Made by a program: the position numbers and the translations under genes. A stretch of DNA of 64,000 bases, taken from contig AODO01000073.1 of NCBI GenBank assembly GCA_000341795.1, positions 62,001 through 126,000 on the forward strand. Direction: 5' to 3'. Below the pieces are notes generated by a model, which did not search any database, had not been told where the DNA came from, and worked only from the letters and a program-made list of their open reading frames with translations. Of this stretch, positions 7,991 to 15,498 are shown piece by piece. Numbering within the stretch: the first letter of the stretch is position 1; each line of letters opens with the position of its first letter. This DNA comes from Rhodococcus triatomae BKS 15-14 (GTDB lineage: Bacteria > Actinomycetota > Actinomycetes > Mycobacteriales > Mycobacteriaceae).

Positions 7991-9301
7991 GTGAGTCTGT
8001 GGAGAGCGCCCTTGGCCGAATCGCCCGTGCACGCGACGGTGACCCTGCCGGGGTCGAAATCCATCACGAACCGGGCGTTGATCCTGGCGGCGCTGGCGTC
8101 GGGGCCGTCGACGGTCACCGGGGCGCTCCGGAGCCGCGACACGGACCTGATGATCACCGGACTGCGCTCGCTCGGCGTCCAGATCGGCGAGGTCGACTCC
8201 CCCACGACGCTGCGCGTCACCCCGGCGACCCTGCACGGCGCGACCGTGGACTGCGGGCTGGCGGGGACGGTCATGCGATTCCTGCCGTCCGTCGCGACGC
8301 TTGCGGACGGAACCGTCGCGTTCGACGGCGACGAGCAGGCACGCATCAGGCCGCTCGCGACGGTCCTCGACGCGCTGCGCGGGCTCGGCGCGACCATCGA
8401 CGGCAACGGCCTCCCGTTCACCGTGCACGGTCACGGTGGCCTGCGCGGTGGCACCGTGACCATCGACGCCTCCGGCTCGTCCCAGTTCGTGTCGGGTCTG
8501 CTGCTGTCGGCGGCGCGCTTCGAGGAGGGTGTCACCGTCCGGCACGACGGCGGCTCGCTGCCGTCGATGCCGCACATCGACATGACCGTCGGCATGCTGC
8601 GCGACGCGGGCGTCACCGTTCTCAGCCCGGCCGACAGCGGCGAGGCGGACACCTGGAAGGTGCTACCGGGCAACGTCACCCCGGTCGACTGGGTGATCGA
8701 GCCGGACCTGTCGAACGCGACGCCCTTCCTCGCGGCCGCCGCGGTCACCGGCGGAACCGTCTCGGTGCCGCTGTGGCCGTCGACGACAACGCAGCCGGGC
8801 GACGCCTTCCGCGGCATCCTCACCGACATGGGAGCGACCGTCTCCCTGCGGGACTCGGTTCTCACCGTCACCGGGCCCGAGCGGCTGGGCGGCATCGACG
8901 TCGATCTCCACGACATCGGCGAGCTGACGCCCACCGTGGCGGCTCTCGCGGCGCTCGCGGACGGACCGTCGGTGCTGCGCGGGATCGCACACCTGCGCGG
9001 ACACGAAACCGACCGTCTCGCAGCACTGTCCACCGAGATCAACGGACTCGGCGGATCGGTGACCGAGACGGAGGACGGGCTGCGGATCGATCCGGTCCCG
9101 CTGCACGGCGGCACCTGGCGGTCGTACGCCGACCATCGCATGGCGACCGCGGGCGCGATCATCGGGCTCGTGGTGGACGGGATCGACGTCGACGACGTCG
9201 GCACCACCGCCAAGACCCTGCCCGGCTTCGAGAACATGTGGACCGCGATGCTGGAGCCGACGACGACTCCGGAGCCGGCCGAGCCGGGGGCGCGGTCCTG
9301 A
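7991..9301 (+). CDS. aroA: 3-phosphoshikimate 1-carboxyvinyltransferase (EPSP synthase)
   Basis: Sixth step of the shikimate pathway: condenses shikimate-3-phosphate with phosphoenolpyruvate. The protein has the two-domain EPSP fold with [12 protein letters not shown] near the N-terminus, [25 protein letters not shown], and [13 protein letters not shown] near the C-terminus. From GTG 7991 it is 436 residues. This start was chosen because GGGAAG at 7976-7981 is 9 bases upstream; ATG 7982 sits immediately after that element and is the alternative. The 3' end abuts rsgA, as in mycobacteria. Confidence 0.96.
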   Translation: MSLWRAPLAESPVHATVTLPGSKSITNRALILAALASGPSTVTGALRSRDTDLMITGLRSLGVQIGEVDSPTTLRVTPATLHGATVDCGLAGTVMRFLPSVATLADGTVAFDGDEQARIRPLATVLDALRGLGATIDGNGLPFTVHGHGGLRGGTVTIDASGSSQFVSGLLLSAARFEEGVTVRHDGGSLPSMPHIDMTVGMLRDAGVTVLSPADSGEADTWKVLPGNVTPVDWVIEPDLSNATPFLAAAAVTGGTVSVPLWPSTTTQPGDAFRGILTDMGATVSLRDSVLTVTGPERLGGIDVDLHDIGELTPTVAALAALADGPSVLRGIAHLRGHETDRLAALSTEINGLGGSVTETEDGLRIDPVPLHGGTWRSYADHRMATAGAIIGLVVDGIDVDDVGTTAKTLPGFENMWTAMLEPTTTPEPAEPGARS

Positions 9302-10314
9302 GCCGCCGGAGGTACGACGAGTCGGACGTCAGGATCCGCCCGGGCAGGGGTTCGCGTCCCCGGACGAAGAACAGGCCGGATCACGCTCACGCCGAGGAGG
9401 CGATGGTGGTCTCGGTCGACCGTGGGCGCTGGGGCTGTGTCCTCGGCGGCGACCCGAACCGGCCGGTCGTCACCATGCGGGCCCGTGAGCTCGGCCGCAC
9501 GCCGATCGTCGTCGGCGACAGGGTCGGCGTCGTCGGCGACGTGTCGGGACGGGTGGACACCCTCGCCCGCATCGTGCGGGTGGAGGACCGGACCACGGTC
9601 CTGCGGCGCACCGCCGACGACACCGACCCCTACGAACGGGTCGTCGTGGCCAACGCCTCGCAGCTGTTGATCGTGGTGGCGCTGGCCGATCCGCCGCCGC
9701 GGACGGGCTTCGTCGAACGCGCACTGGTCGCGGCGTACGTCGGCGGACTGGAGCCGATCCTGTGCCTGACCAAGGGTGACCTGGCGGACCACCGCGAGTT
9801 CGCGGCGGCCTTTGCCGATCTCGACGTCCCGGTGGTGCTGGCCGGGACCTCGGAACCGATCGACGCGCTGCGCGGCATCCTGGCGGGCACGCTCACCGCG
9901 TTGATCGGCCACTCGGGGGTCGGCAAGTCGACACTGGTCAATCGCCTTGTGCCCGAGGCGGATCGGGCCACCGGGGTGGTGTCCGGCGTCGGGAAGGGCA
10001 GACACACCTCGACGCAGTCCGTCGCGCTCCCCTTGCCGGTGCCCGACGGCGCTCCGGAGGACGGCCCTCGCGGCTGGGTGGTCGACACCCCCGGCATCCG
10101 CTCGTTCGGGCTCGCACACATCTCCCCCGACGACGTGATGGGGGCGTTCACCGACCTCGCAGCGGCCATCGAGGACTGCCCCCGCGGCTGCACGCACCTC
10201 GGCCCGCCCGCCGACCCGGAGTGCGCCCTCGACCGCCTCGACGGACAGGCCGCGCGACGAGCGGGAGCCGTCCGACAACTCCTGGTCGCGCTGTCGTCCA
10301 ACGACGCCTGGTAG
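9298..10314 (+). CDS. rsgA: Ribosome small-subunit-dependent GTPase RsgA, apparent CTG start
   Basis: Circularly permuted GTPase that helps mature the 30S subunit. Motifs appear in permuted order: G4 as LTKGDL, G1 as [13 protein letters not shown]3 as DTPGI, then the zinc site [16 protein letters not shown]. The conserved N-terminus [20 protein letters not shown] begins right at the aroA stop, where the only initiator-like codon is CTG 9298, overlapping the aroA TGA as CTGA. The nearest ordinary in-frame starts are GTG 9238 (64 bp inside aroA) and ATG 9403 (which would remove the conserved N-terminus). From CTG it would be 338 residues, near the mycobacterial length of about 330. Confidence 0.93.
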   Translation: MSRRRYDESDVRIRPGRGSRPRTKNRPDHAHAEEAMVVSVDRGRWGCVLGGDPNRPVVTMRARELGRTPIVVGDRVGVVGDVSGRVDTLARIVRVEDRTTVLRRTADDTDPYERVVVANASQLLIVVALADPPPRTGFVERALVAAYVGGLEPILCLTKGDLADHREFAAAFADLDVPVVLAGTSEPIDALRGILAGTLTALIGHSGVGKSTLVNRLVPEADRATGVVSGVGKGRHTSTQSVALPLPVPDGAPEDGPRGWVVDTPGIRSFGLAHISPDDVMGAFTDLAAAIEDCPRGCTHLGPPADPECALDRLDGQAARRAGAVRQLLVALSSNDAW

Positions 10315-10335
10315 GTCACGTTTCGGACAATTCCG

Positions 10336-10360
10336 CGCGGGTGGTCGAAACACACCCGCG
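10336..10360 (+). terminator. Intrinsic terminator of aroA-rsgA
   Basis: A perfect 8-bp stem (CGCGGGTG at 10336-10343 with CACCCGCG at 10353-10360) is followed by ATCGTTTTAC, a short T-run, 21 bp after the rsgA stop. Confidence 0.75.
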
Positions 10361-10386
10361 ATCGTTTTACGCTGTATTGGCTCAAT

Positions 10387-10400
10387 CTGATTCGAATCAG
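10387..10400 (+). promoter_or_regulatory. Palindrome CTGATTCGAATCAG, operator candidate
   Basis: A perfect 14-bp palindrome lies 92 bp upstream of the first small-protein gene. Its 12-base core TGATTCGAATCA recurs between the two desaturase genes (12384-12395), suggesting a common DNA-binding regulator. Confidence 0.45.
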
Positions 10401-10491
10401 CTCACACCGCGCCAGTCCGACGGGTCGGCACGGGAGAACGTCACGACACTGCAGGCCACCCGGGCCTCGGTCACGACAAAGGGAGTGTCAG

Positions 10492-10605
10492 ATGGGTAGC
10501 TTCGACCTGGTCCTCGACGCCGGTTCGGCATTGCTCGGCAATGCGCTCGACAGCATCGGAATCCTCATCGACCTGGGTTCCGCGCTCGCCGGTTCCGACG
10601 GCTGA
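10492..10605 (+). CDS. Small acidic amphipathic protein 1 (37 residues), porin-peptide-like
   Basis: A 37-codon gene, ATG 10492 to TGA 10605, with GGGAG ending 7 bases before the start and a 16-bp terminator just downstream. The product begins MGSFDLVLDAGSALLGNA and has no Lys, Arg or His but five Asp. Polar or small residues fall at 5, 9, 12, 16, 20, 23, 27 and 30 (steps of 3 or 4), leaving one continuous hydrophobic face, as in an amphipathic helix. There is no signal peptide or transmembrane span of ordinary type. Size, acidity, helix pattern and a neighbouring sibling resemble PorA/PorH channel peptides of Corynebacterium in style only. Function is unknown; a membrane-active or secreted peptide is an alternative. 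Confidence 0.7.
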   Translation: MGSFDLVLDAGSALLGNALDSIGILIDLGSALAGSDG

Positions 10606-10624
10606 TCGCAGCACGACCACACCT

Positions 10625-10662
10625 CCGGCCGCCCCGGAACCCTTCGGTTCCGGGGCGGCCGG
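10625..10662 (+). terminator. Intrinsic terminator of small-protein gene 1
   Basis: A perfect 16-bp stem (10625-10640 with 10647-10662), extendable by one C-G pair, lies 19 bp after the stop codon. Its presence supports the 37-codon gene as a real transcription unit. Confidence 0.88.
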
Positions 10663-10716
10663 ACGCGTATGTCCACCGGCGTCCCACGCCCCCGACCCCT
10701 TCCTGGGAGCAGAGTA

Positions 10717-10735
10717 ACAAACTCGTCACGTTTGT
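10717..10735 (+). promoter_or_regulatory. Inverted repeat ACAAAC-N7-GTTTGT
   Basis: A 6-bp inverted repeat with a 7-base spacer sits in the only A/T-rich patch upstream of the second small-protein gene, about 128 bp before its ATG. It could be an operator or lie around the promoter. No clear -10/-35 pair was identified. Confidence 0.3.
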
Positions 10736-10862
10736 ATCATGCGGCCAAATTGCGTGATGTCCGGCCATAGGCTGCACTCGCTCGACCAGAGCACGTCATC
10801 ACTGCACGAACAGGCCGGGGGGACTGTCGACCCCTGCGGTCAGAGAAGGGGACAACAGTCAC

Positions 10863-10994
10863 ATGGGCAGCATCGGCACAATCATGGACCCGGTACTCGA
10901 CGGCATCCAGAACCTCCTGAACAGCTTCTTCTACGGCTTCAGCTCGAGCGTCGACATGGGCTCGAACGCCGTCGGCTCCGAGGGCGACTACTGA
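10863..10994 (+). CDS. Small acidic amphipathic protein 2 (43 residues), porin-peptide-like
   Basis: A 43-codon gene, ATG 10863 to TGA 10994, with GAAGGGG 11 bases upstream and a 22-bp hairpin downstream. The product begins MGSIGTIMDPVLDGIQNLLN and has no basic residues and five acidic ones. Hydrophobic residues at 4, 7, 8, 11, 12, 15, 18, 19, 22, 23 and 26 form a textbook amphipathic helix, followed by a flexible Ser/Gly-rich tail. It shares the MGS start, acidity and architecture with the 37-residue protein 257 bp upstream. From memory the helix resembles corynebacterial PorH in style. The serines could be sites for O-mycoloylation, but this is inference. The gene is not shared, as far as I recall, with the mycobacterial rsgA-desA3 interval. 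Confidence 0.7.
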   Translation: MGSIGTIMDPVLDGIQNLLNSFFYGFSSSVDMGSNAVGSEGDY

Positions 10995-11004
10995 TCAACC
11001 CACG

Positions 11005-11051
11005 ACGAGCAGCGGCTCCCCACCCGATTCGGGTGGGGAGCCGCTGCTCGT
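11005..11051. terminator. Bidirectional terminator, small-protein gene 2 / desaturase 1
   Basis: A perfect 22-bp inverted repeat (11005-11026 with 11030-11051) lies 10 bp after the small-protein stop and 10 bp beyond the 3' end of the convergent desaturase gene, so it can end both transcripts. Confidence 0.92.
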
Positions 11052-11061
11052 TGGACGACCG

Positions 11062-12303
11062 CTAGCGGGAAACCAGCTTCCGCAGGCCCCGCCGCTTCCT
11101 CGACTCCCGGATCGCGGTCTTCAGGCCGCGCGCCCGACCGGTTGCCGGATCCACGGTGAGCACAGCCTCCCGGCCCGCCCACTTGCGCTCGGACGCCGTC
11201 TCCGGCGCGTCGTCGACGGTGTCCGTGAGGTACTTGTTCGGCAGCGACAGCTTGGCGATGGTCCGCCACGACTTGCCGTACTGCACGAGCAGCGGACCTG
11301 TGGTGTACGGCAGGTCGTACTTGTCGCACAGCTCACGCACCCGCACCGCGATCTCGGCGTACCGGTTGGACGGCAGGTCCGGGAAGATGTGGTGCTCGAT
11401 CTGGTAGCTGAGGTTGCCGGTCATGAAGTCCATGACCGGGCCCCCGGAGATGTTCGCGCTGCCGAGCATCTGCCGCAGGTACCACTGGGCCTGGGTCTCG
11501 TTGTCGACGTCTGCCTTGGTGAACTTCTCGGCACCGTCCGGGAAGTGTCCGCAGAAGATGACCGCATTGGTCCACACGTTGCGAATGACATTGGCGGTGA
11601 AGTTCGCGGACATCGTCGACTTCCACGCCTTGCCCGTGAGCGCCGGGAACGCGACGTAGTCCTTGAAGAGCTGCTTTCCGATCTTGTCGCGCACCTCACG
11701 CAACTTGCGCTTGGTGACCTCGCGGTCGTCGCGGCCCTTCGCCACCTTGCCGAGCTCGACGTGCTGGGCGGCGATGCCGAACTCGAAGAACAGCGCGAGC
11801 AGGGTGTTGTAGACGACGTTGCCCGCGTTGAACGGCTTCCATCGCTGGTCGCGGGTGACGCGCAGCAGGCCGTATCCCACGTCGTCGTCCATGCCGAGGA
11901 TGTTCGTGTACTTGTGGTGGATGTAGTTGTGGGTCTGCTTCCAGTGAGCCGACGGCCCGACGACGTCCCACTCCCAGCTCGAGGAGTGCACCTCGGGATC
12001 GTTCATCCAGTCCCACTGCCCGTGCATCACGTTGTGCCCGAGCTCCATGTTCTCGATGATCTTCGCGACACCCAGCATGCCGGCGCCCAGCAGCCAGAGC
12101 GGACGCTTGCGGCTTCCGAAGAGCACCACGCGGCCGCCGACCTCGAGGGACCGCTGCAGCCGGATGGTGTTGCGCAGATACCTGGCGTCCCGCTCCCCTC
12201 GAGAAGCCTCGATGTCGCGGCGTATCGCGTCGAGCTCTCGACCGATCGCCTCGATGTCGGCCTCGGTGAGGTGCGCGTACTCCTTGACGTCCGAAATAGC
12301 CAT
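11062..12303 (-). CDS. DesA3-type membrane acyl-CoA desaturase 1
   Basis: Di-iron membrane desaturase that should insert a double bond (delta-9 in the mycobacterial DesA3 family) into stearoyl-CoA. The 413-residue protein has the three histidine boxes: HNVMH at 90-94, HNYIHH at 125-130 and QIEHH in SYQIEHHIFPDLPSNRY. Hydrophobic stretches around 55-85 and 160-185 would anchor it in the membrane. It needs electrons from a reductase, which is encoded 1.5 kb upstream on the same strand (13779-14894). It is highly similar throughout to the neighbouring desaturase 2, a tandem duplication. GGGAGAACG before ATG 12303 is the ribosome-binding site. Confidence 0.94.
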   Translation of the reverse strand: MAISDVKEYAHLTEADIEAIGRELDAIRRDIEASRGERDARYLRNTIRLQRSLEVGGRVVLFGSRKRPLWLLGAGMLGVAKIIENMELGHNVMHGQWDWMNDPEVHSSSWEWDVVGPSAHWKQTHNYIHHKYTNILGMDDDVGYGLLRVTRDQRWKPFNAGNVVYNTLLALFFEFGIAAQHVELGKVAKGRDDREVTKRKLREVRDKIGKQLFKDYVAFPALTGKAWKSTMSANFTANVIRNVWTNAVIFCGHFPDGAEKFTKADVDNETQAQWYLRQMLGSANISGGPVMDFMTGNLSYQIEHHIFPDLPSNRYAEIAVRVRELCDKYDLPYTTGPLLVQYGKSWRTIAKLSLPNKYLTDTVDDAPETASERKWAGREAVLTVDPATGRARGLKTAIRESRKRRGLRKLVSR

Positions 12304-12334
12304 CGTTCTCCCGGTGCTGAACTTCCGCTGACCG

Positions 12335-12370
12335 AGCTACCGTACCGTAAGTTACGGCTCCGTAGGTTAC
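12335..12370 (-). promoter_or_regulatory. Operator-like element of desaturase 1
   Basis: The 21 bases at 12335-12355 match 18 of 21 positions with 14918-14938 upstream of the reductase gene. The element contains the perfect palindrome CCGTAAGTTACGG (12345-12357). A partial copy, CCGTAGGTTAC, follows at 12360-12370. It lies 32-67 bp upstream of the desaturase start, the expected place for a TetR-type operator. Confidence 0.55.
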
Positions 12371-12381
12371 AGGGAGTGTCT

Positions 12382-12397
12382 TGTGATTCGAATCACA
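12382..12397 (-). promoter_or_regulatory. Palindrome TGTGATTCGAATCACA
   Basis: A perfect 16-bp palindrome lies between the two desaturase genes, 79 bp upstream of desaturase 1. It shares TGATTCGAATCA with the palindrome at 10387-10400. Confidence 0.45.
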
Positions 12398-12422
12398 GAT
12401 CCCGCGACGTACGGAGTGGACG

Positions 12423-13658
12423 TCACCGTCCGCGCAGCCGGCGCAGCGCCGATCGCAGTCCCGACCTGCGGCCCGTCACCGGATCGATCACGGCCTCCGC
12501 CTGTGCCTCCGCGCCGACCCGCGACAGCGCCCGGAACTTGCGCTCCGAGGATGTCTCCGGCGCATCGTCGGACGTCGCGCGGAGAAACCTGTCCGGCAGC
12601 GACAGCTTCAGCACCGTGCGCATCGACAGCAGGTACTGCCTGCTCAGTGGTCCCGTCGTGTAGGGAAGGTCGTACTTGTCGCACAGCGCACGAACCCGGA
12701 CCGACACCTCCCGCAACCGGTTGCTCGGCAGATCCGGGAACAGGTGGTGCTCGATCTGGTAGCTGAGATTGCCGGTCATGAAGTCCATCACCCGGCCGCC
12801 GGAGATGTTCGCGCTGCCGAGCATCTGCCGCAGGTACCACTGCGCCTTCGTCTCGCGCTCATGCTCCTCGACGGTGAACTTCTCGGCACCGTCCGGGAAG
12901 TGCCCGCAGAAGATCACCGCGTGGGCCCACACGTTCCGGATCACATTGGCCGCCGCGTTCGCCGACATCGTCGAGCGCCACGCCGGCCCGGTCAGCGCGG
13001 GGAACAGCACGAAATCCTTGACCACCTGACGGGTCGCCTTGCGCACGAACTCCCGCCGAAGGTCGCCGAGATCCGTTGCGCCGCGGGCACGTTCGGCCTC
13101 CTGGGTGACCTTCCAGTCGTGCAACGCGATGCCCCACTCGAACGTGGCGGCGAGCAGGATGTTCGCAAGTGGCTGCGCGAGGTTGATCGGACGCCACGGA
13201 ATGTCCCGCGTGATCCGGATGATGCCGAACTGGACGTCCTCGTCCATCCCGACGACGTTCGTATAGGTGTGGTGCGAGTAGTTGTGGGCACGCTTCCACT
13301 GGGACGACGGCCCGGTCTGATCCCACTCCCAGGTGGTCGAGTGGATCTCCGGATCGTTCATCCAGTCCCACTGCCCGTGGACGATGTTGTGCCCGAGCTC
13401 CATGTTCTCGACGATCTTCGCGACGGCGAGCATCCCGGTGCCGACCAACCACACCGGGCGGTACCGGCTGCCGAACAGCAGAGCCCGGCCCCCGATCTCG
13501 AGTGCACGCTGCAGCCGGATCACGTTGTGGACGTACCGGGCGTCGGCCGCGCCCCGTGACTCCTCGACGTCCCGACGGATCGTGTCCAGTTCCCGACCGA
13601 GTTCGTCGATGTCGGCGTCGGTCAGGTGGGCGAATTCTCTGATGTCCGTGATGGCCAT
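12423..13658 (-). CDS. DesA3-type membrane acyl-CoA desaturase 2
   Basis: Second di-iron acyl-CoA desaturase, 411 residues, collinear with desaturase 1. It carries the same boxes: HNIVH, HNYSHH and QIEHH in SYQIEHHLFPDLPSNRL. The N-terminal segment AITDIREFAHLTDADIDELGREL is near-identical in layout to its neighbour, while the region around 165-215 differs most. It has its own 120-bp upstream gap holding GGTGA-N12-TCACC, but lacks the shared operator seen before desaturase 1 and the reductase, so the two copies are probably expressed under different conditions. Regiospecificity cannot be told from sequence. Confidence 0.93.
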   Translation of the reverse strand: MAITDIREFAHLTDADIDELGRELDTIRRDVEESRGAADARYVHNVIRLQRALEIGGRALLFGSRYRPVWLVGTGMLAVAKIVENMELGHNIVHGQWDWMNDPEIHSTTWEWDQTGPSSQWKRAHNYSHHTYTNVVGMDEDVQFGIIRITRDIPWRPINLAQPLANILLAATFEWGIALHDWKVTQEAERARGATDLGDLRREFVRKATRQVVKDFVLFPALTGPAWRSTMSANAAANVIRNVWAHAVIFCGHFPDGAEKFTVEEHERETKAQWYLRQMLGSANISGGRVMDFMTGNLSYQIEHHLFPDLPSNRLREVSVRVRALCDKYDLPYTTGPLSRQYLLSMRTVLKLSLPDRFLRATSDDAPETSSERKFRALSRVGAEAQAEAVIDPVTGRRSGLRSALRRLRGR

Positions 13659-13747
13659 CGGGGCCTTCCGTTGGTGATTCGATCGTCTGTCACCGTCGGA
13701 GGCACCGCGGCTTATTGGATCAAGGGTAGAGGACGTTCGGACCGGGT

Positions 13748-13769
13748 GTTACCGGGCGAGCCCGGCAAC
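13748..13769 (-). terminator. Terminator-like hairpin after reductase gene
   Basis: GTT-A-CCGGG pairs with CCCGG-C-AAC around a CGAG loop (one internal mismatch), 10 bp beyond the reductase stop. It would separate the reductase from desaturase 2. Confidence 0.55.
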
Positions 13770-13778
13770 CCGCCTTCC

Positions 13779-14894
13779 TCAGAGGTCGATCGTGCAGTCC
13801 CCCGCCGCGACCGAGACGCACGTCTGGACCCGCTCACCCTCGCCGTGCTCGCGGCCCGACCGCAGGTCCCGCACGTGCCCGGACGTCAGCGGCGCGACGC
13901 AGGTCTGGCAGATGCCCATCCGGCACCCGAACGGCATCTGCACACCCAGGTCCTCACCCGCCTCGAGGATGGTCGTCGCGCCGTCCAACTCGACGGACCG
14001 GCCCGACTTGGCGAAGGTGACGGTGCCGCCCTGGCCCGACATGTCGGCGCGGGAGATCGTGAACCGCTCCGTGTGCAGACGGTCCACGAGACCCTCGTCG
14101 GTCCACTTCTTCTCGACCTCGTCGAGCATCTCGACCGGGCCGCACGCCCAGGTCTCCCGCTCACGCCAGTCGGGGAACAGCTCGTCCAGGTGGGCGAGAT
14201 CGAACCGGCCGCCGCTGCGGGTGTGCTGCACGTGCGAGACGAACTCGGGATGGGCGTCGTGCAGTGCGGTCAGCTCGTCACCGAACATCACGTCCTGCTC
14301 GGTGGGCGCGGAGTGCACGTGGACGACGTCGGGCAGGTTGCCGCGCCGGACCATCGAACGCAGCATCGCGATCACCGGGGTGACACCGCTGCCCGCGGTG
14401 AGGAAGAGGATCTTCGCCGGCGGCGGTTCCGGCAGGGAGAAGTTGCCCTGCGGCGCCGCGAGCCGAACCACCGTGCCCGCGGGGACGCCGTTGATGAGGT
14501 GGCTCGACAGCCTGCCCTCCGGCATCGCCTTGACCGCGATCGTGATCAGCTTGTGGTCACGACTCGGCGGCGACGTGAGGGAGTACGACCGCCAGTGGAA
14601 CCGCCCGTCGACCAGGATGCCGATGCCGATGTACTGGCCGGGCTGGTAGTCGAAGTTGAAACCCCACCCCGGCTTGATGACGAGGGTCGCCGAATCCGAC
14701 GTCTCGGCGCGCACCTCGACTACCTTGCCGCGCAGTTCACGCGCGGACCAGAGCGGATTCGCCAGATGCAGGAAATCGTCCGGCAGCAACGGGGTTGTCA
14801 CGCGGGTCACCGCCCCGCGCAGCATGTTGACACTCGGCCGTCGCGGTGCCGAGACGTCTGCCGCCGGCGCCTCGAGCCACTTCCTCACACCCAT
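13779..14894 (-). CDS. Ferredoxin reductase-type electron donor for desaturases
   Basis: Homologue of Rv3230c, the NADPH oxidoreductase that works with DesA3. The 371-residue protein has an FAD-binding domain with RSYSLTSPP, a nucleotide-binding domain with [15 protein letters not shown] and WACGPVEML, and a C-terminal plant-type 2Fe-2S domain with CRMGICQTC and a last cysteine in QTCVSVAAG. It should pass electrons from NAD(P)H through FAD and the cluster to the di-iron desaturases. ATG 14894 was chosen because GGGA precedes it; GTG 14909 is the alternative. The operator-like element upstream matches that of desaturase 1. Confidence 0.94.
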   Translation of the reverse strand: MGVRKWLEAPAADVSAPRRPSVNMLRGAVTRVTTPLLPDDFLHLANPLWSARELRGKVVEVRAETSDSATLVIKPGWGFNFDYQPGQYIGIGILVDGRFHWRSYSLTSPPSRDHKLITIAVKAMPEGRLSSHLINGVPAGTVVRLAAPQGNFSLPEPPPAKILFLTAGSGVTPVIAMLRSMVRRGNLPDVVHVHSAPTEQDVMFGDELTALHDAHPEFVSHVQHTRSGGRFDLAHLDELFPDWRERETWACGPVEMLDEVEKKWTDEGLVDRLHTERFTISRADMSGQGGTVTFAKSGRSVELDGATTILEAGEDLGVQMPFGCRMGICQTCVAPLTSGHVRDLRSGREHGEGERVQTCVSVAAGDCTIDL

Positions 14895-14917
14895 CGAATT
14901 CCCGTCCACTCGCTGAA

Positions 14918-14938
14918 GCTACGGTCCCGTAGGTTACC
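14918..14938 (-). promoter_or_regulatory. Operator-like element of reductase gene
   Basis: Twenty-one bases that match the desaturase 1 element at 18 positions and contain the perfect palindrome CTACGG-TC-CCGTAG (14921-14934). The site lies 24 bp upstream of the chosen start. Confidence 0.55.
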
Positions 14939-14973
14939 CGTTTCCCGCGCGTGCTGTCACGCAGTGCGCGACA

Positions 14974-15489
14974 TCACAGGAGTTCGAGCAGAAACGGCAG
15001 TTCCTGGGTGGCGTACCACGCGAGTTCGTGATCCTCGGCGTCGCCCAGCACGAACTCGGCATCGGCGTCCCCGAGATCCGCGGCATCCACGATCCCGACC
15101 GCCCGCTCGATCGCGGGTTCCGCCTCCGACAGATCCACGTGCACCGACGCCACCGACGACAGGCTCAACGGCGCACCCAATCGCACGACGGCGTCGTCCA
15201 GATCCGACCGCACCGTCACGTCGTCGACGTCCGCCGCGATCACCGCACGCCGGAACCGCACCTCGACGGCGCCGGAGTCCGCGTCCCCGACCTCGCCCGC
15301 GAGCAGCCGCAGCGACGCCCGGGCCGCCTCGCCCATCGCCACCTCGGCGAGCTCGTCGTCGTCACCGGACGCATAGGCCTCCCGCAACGCCGGCGTCACC
15401 GCGAACGCGGTCCGGCTCACCGGATGCAGTTCCTCCTTGGCGACCAGCCGCTGAAGCATCGCGATCGTCGCGGGCACGTAGACCCTCAT
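14974..15489 (-). CDS. Conserved actinobacterial protein (Rv3231c / DUF6912-like)
   Basis: A 171-residue acidic, alanine- and aspartate-rich protein with no recognised catalytic motif. It begins MRVYVPATIAMLQRLVA and ends in YATQELPFLLELL, features shared from memory with Rv3231c and the DUF6912 family. No signal peptide or membrane span is visible, so it is presumably cytoplasmic. It lies between the reductase and the acyltransferase gene, 9 bp downstream of the latter, suggesting co-transcription with it. Function unknown. Confidence 0.85.
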   Translation of the reverse strand: MRVYVPATIAMLQRLVAKEELHPVSRTAFAVTPALREAYASGDDDELAEVAMGEAARASLRLLAGEVGDADSGAVEVRFRRAVIAADVDDVTVRSDLDDAVVRLGAPLSLSSVASVHVDLSEAEPAIERAVGIVDAADLGDADAEFVLGDAEDHELAWYATQELPFLLELL

Positions 15490-15498
15490 GTACTCCCC

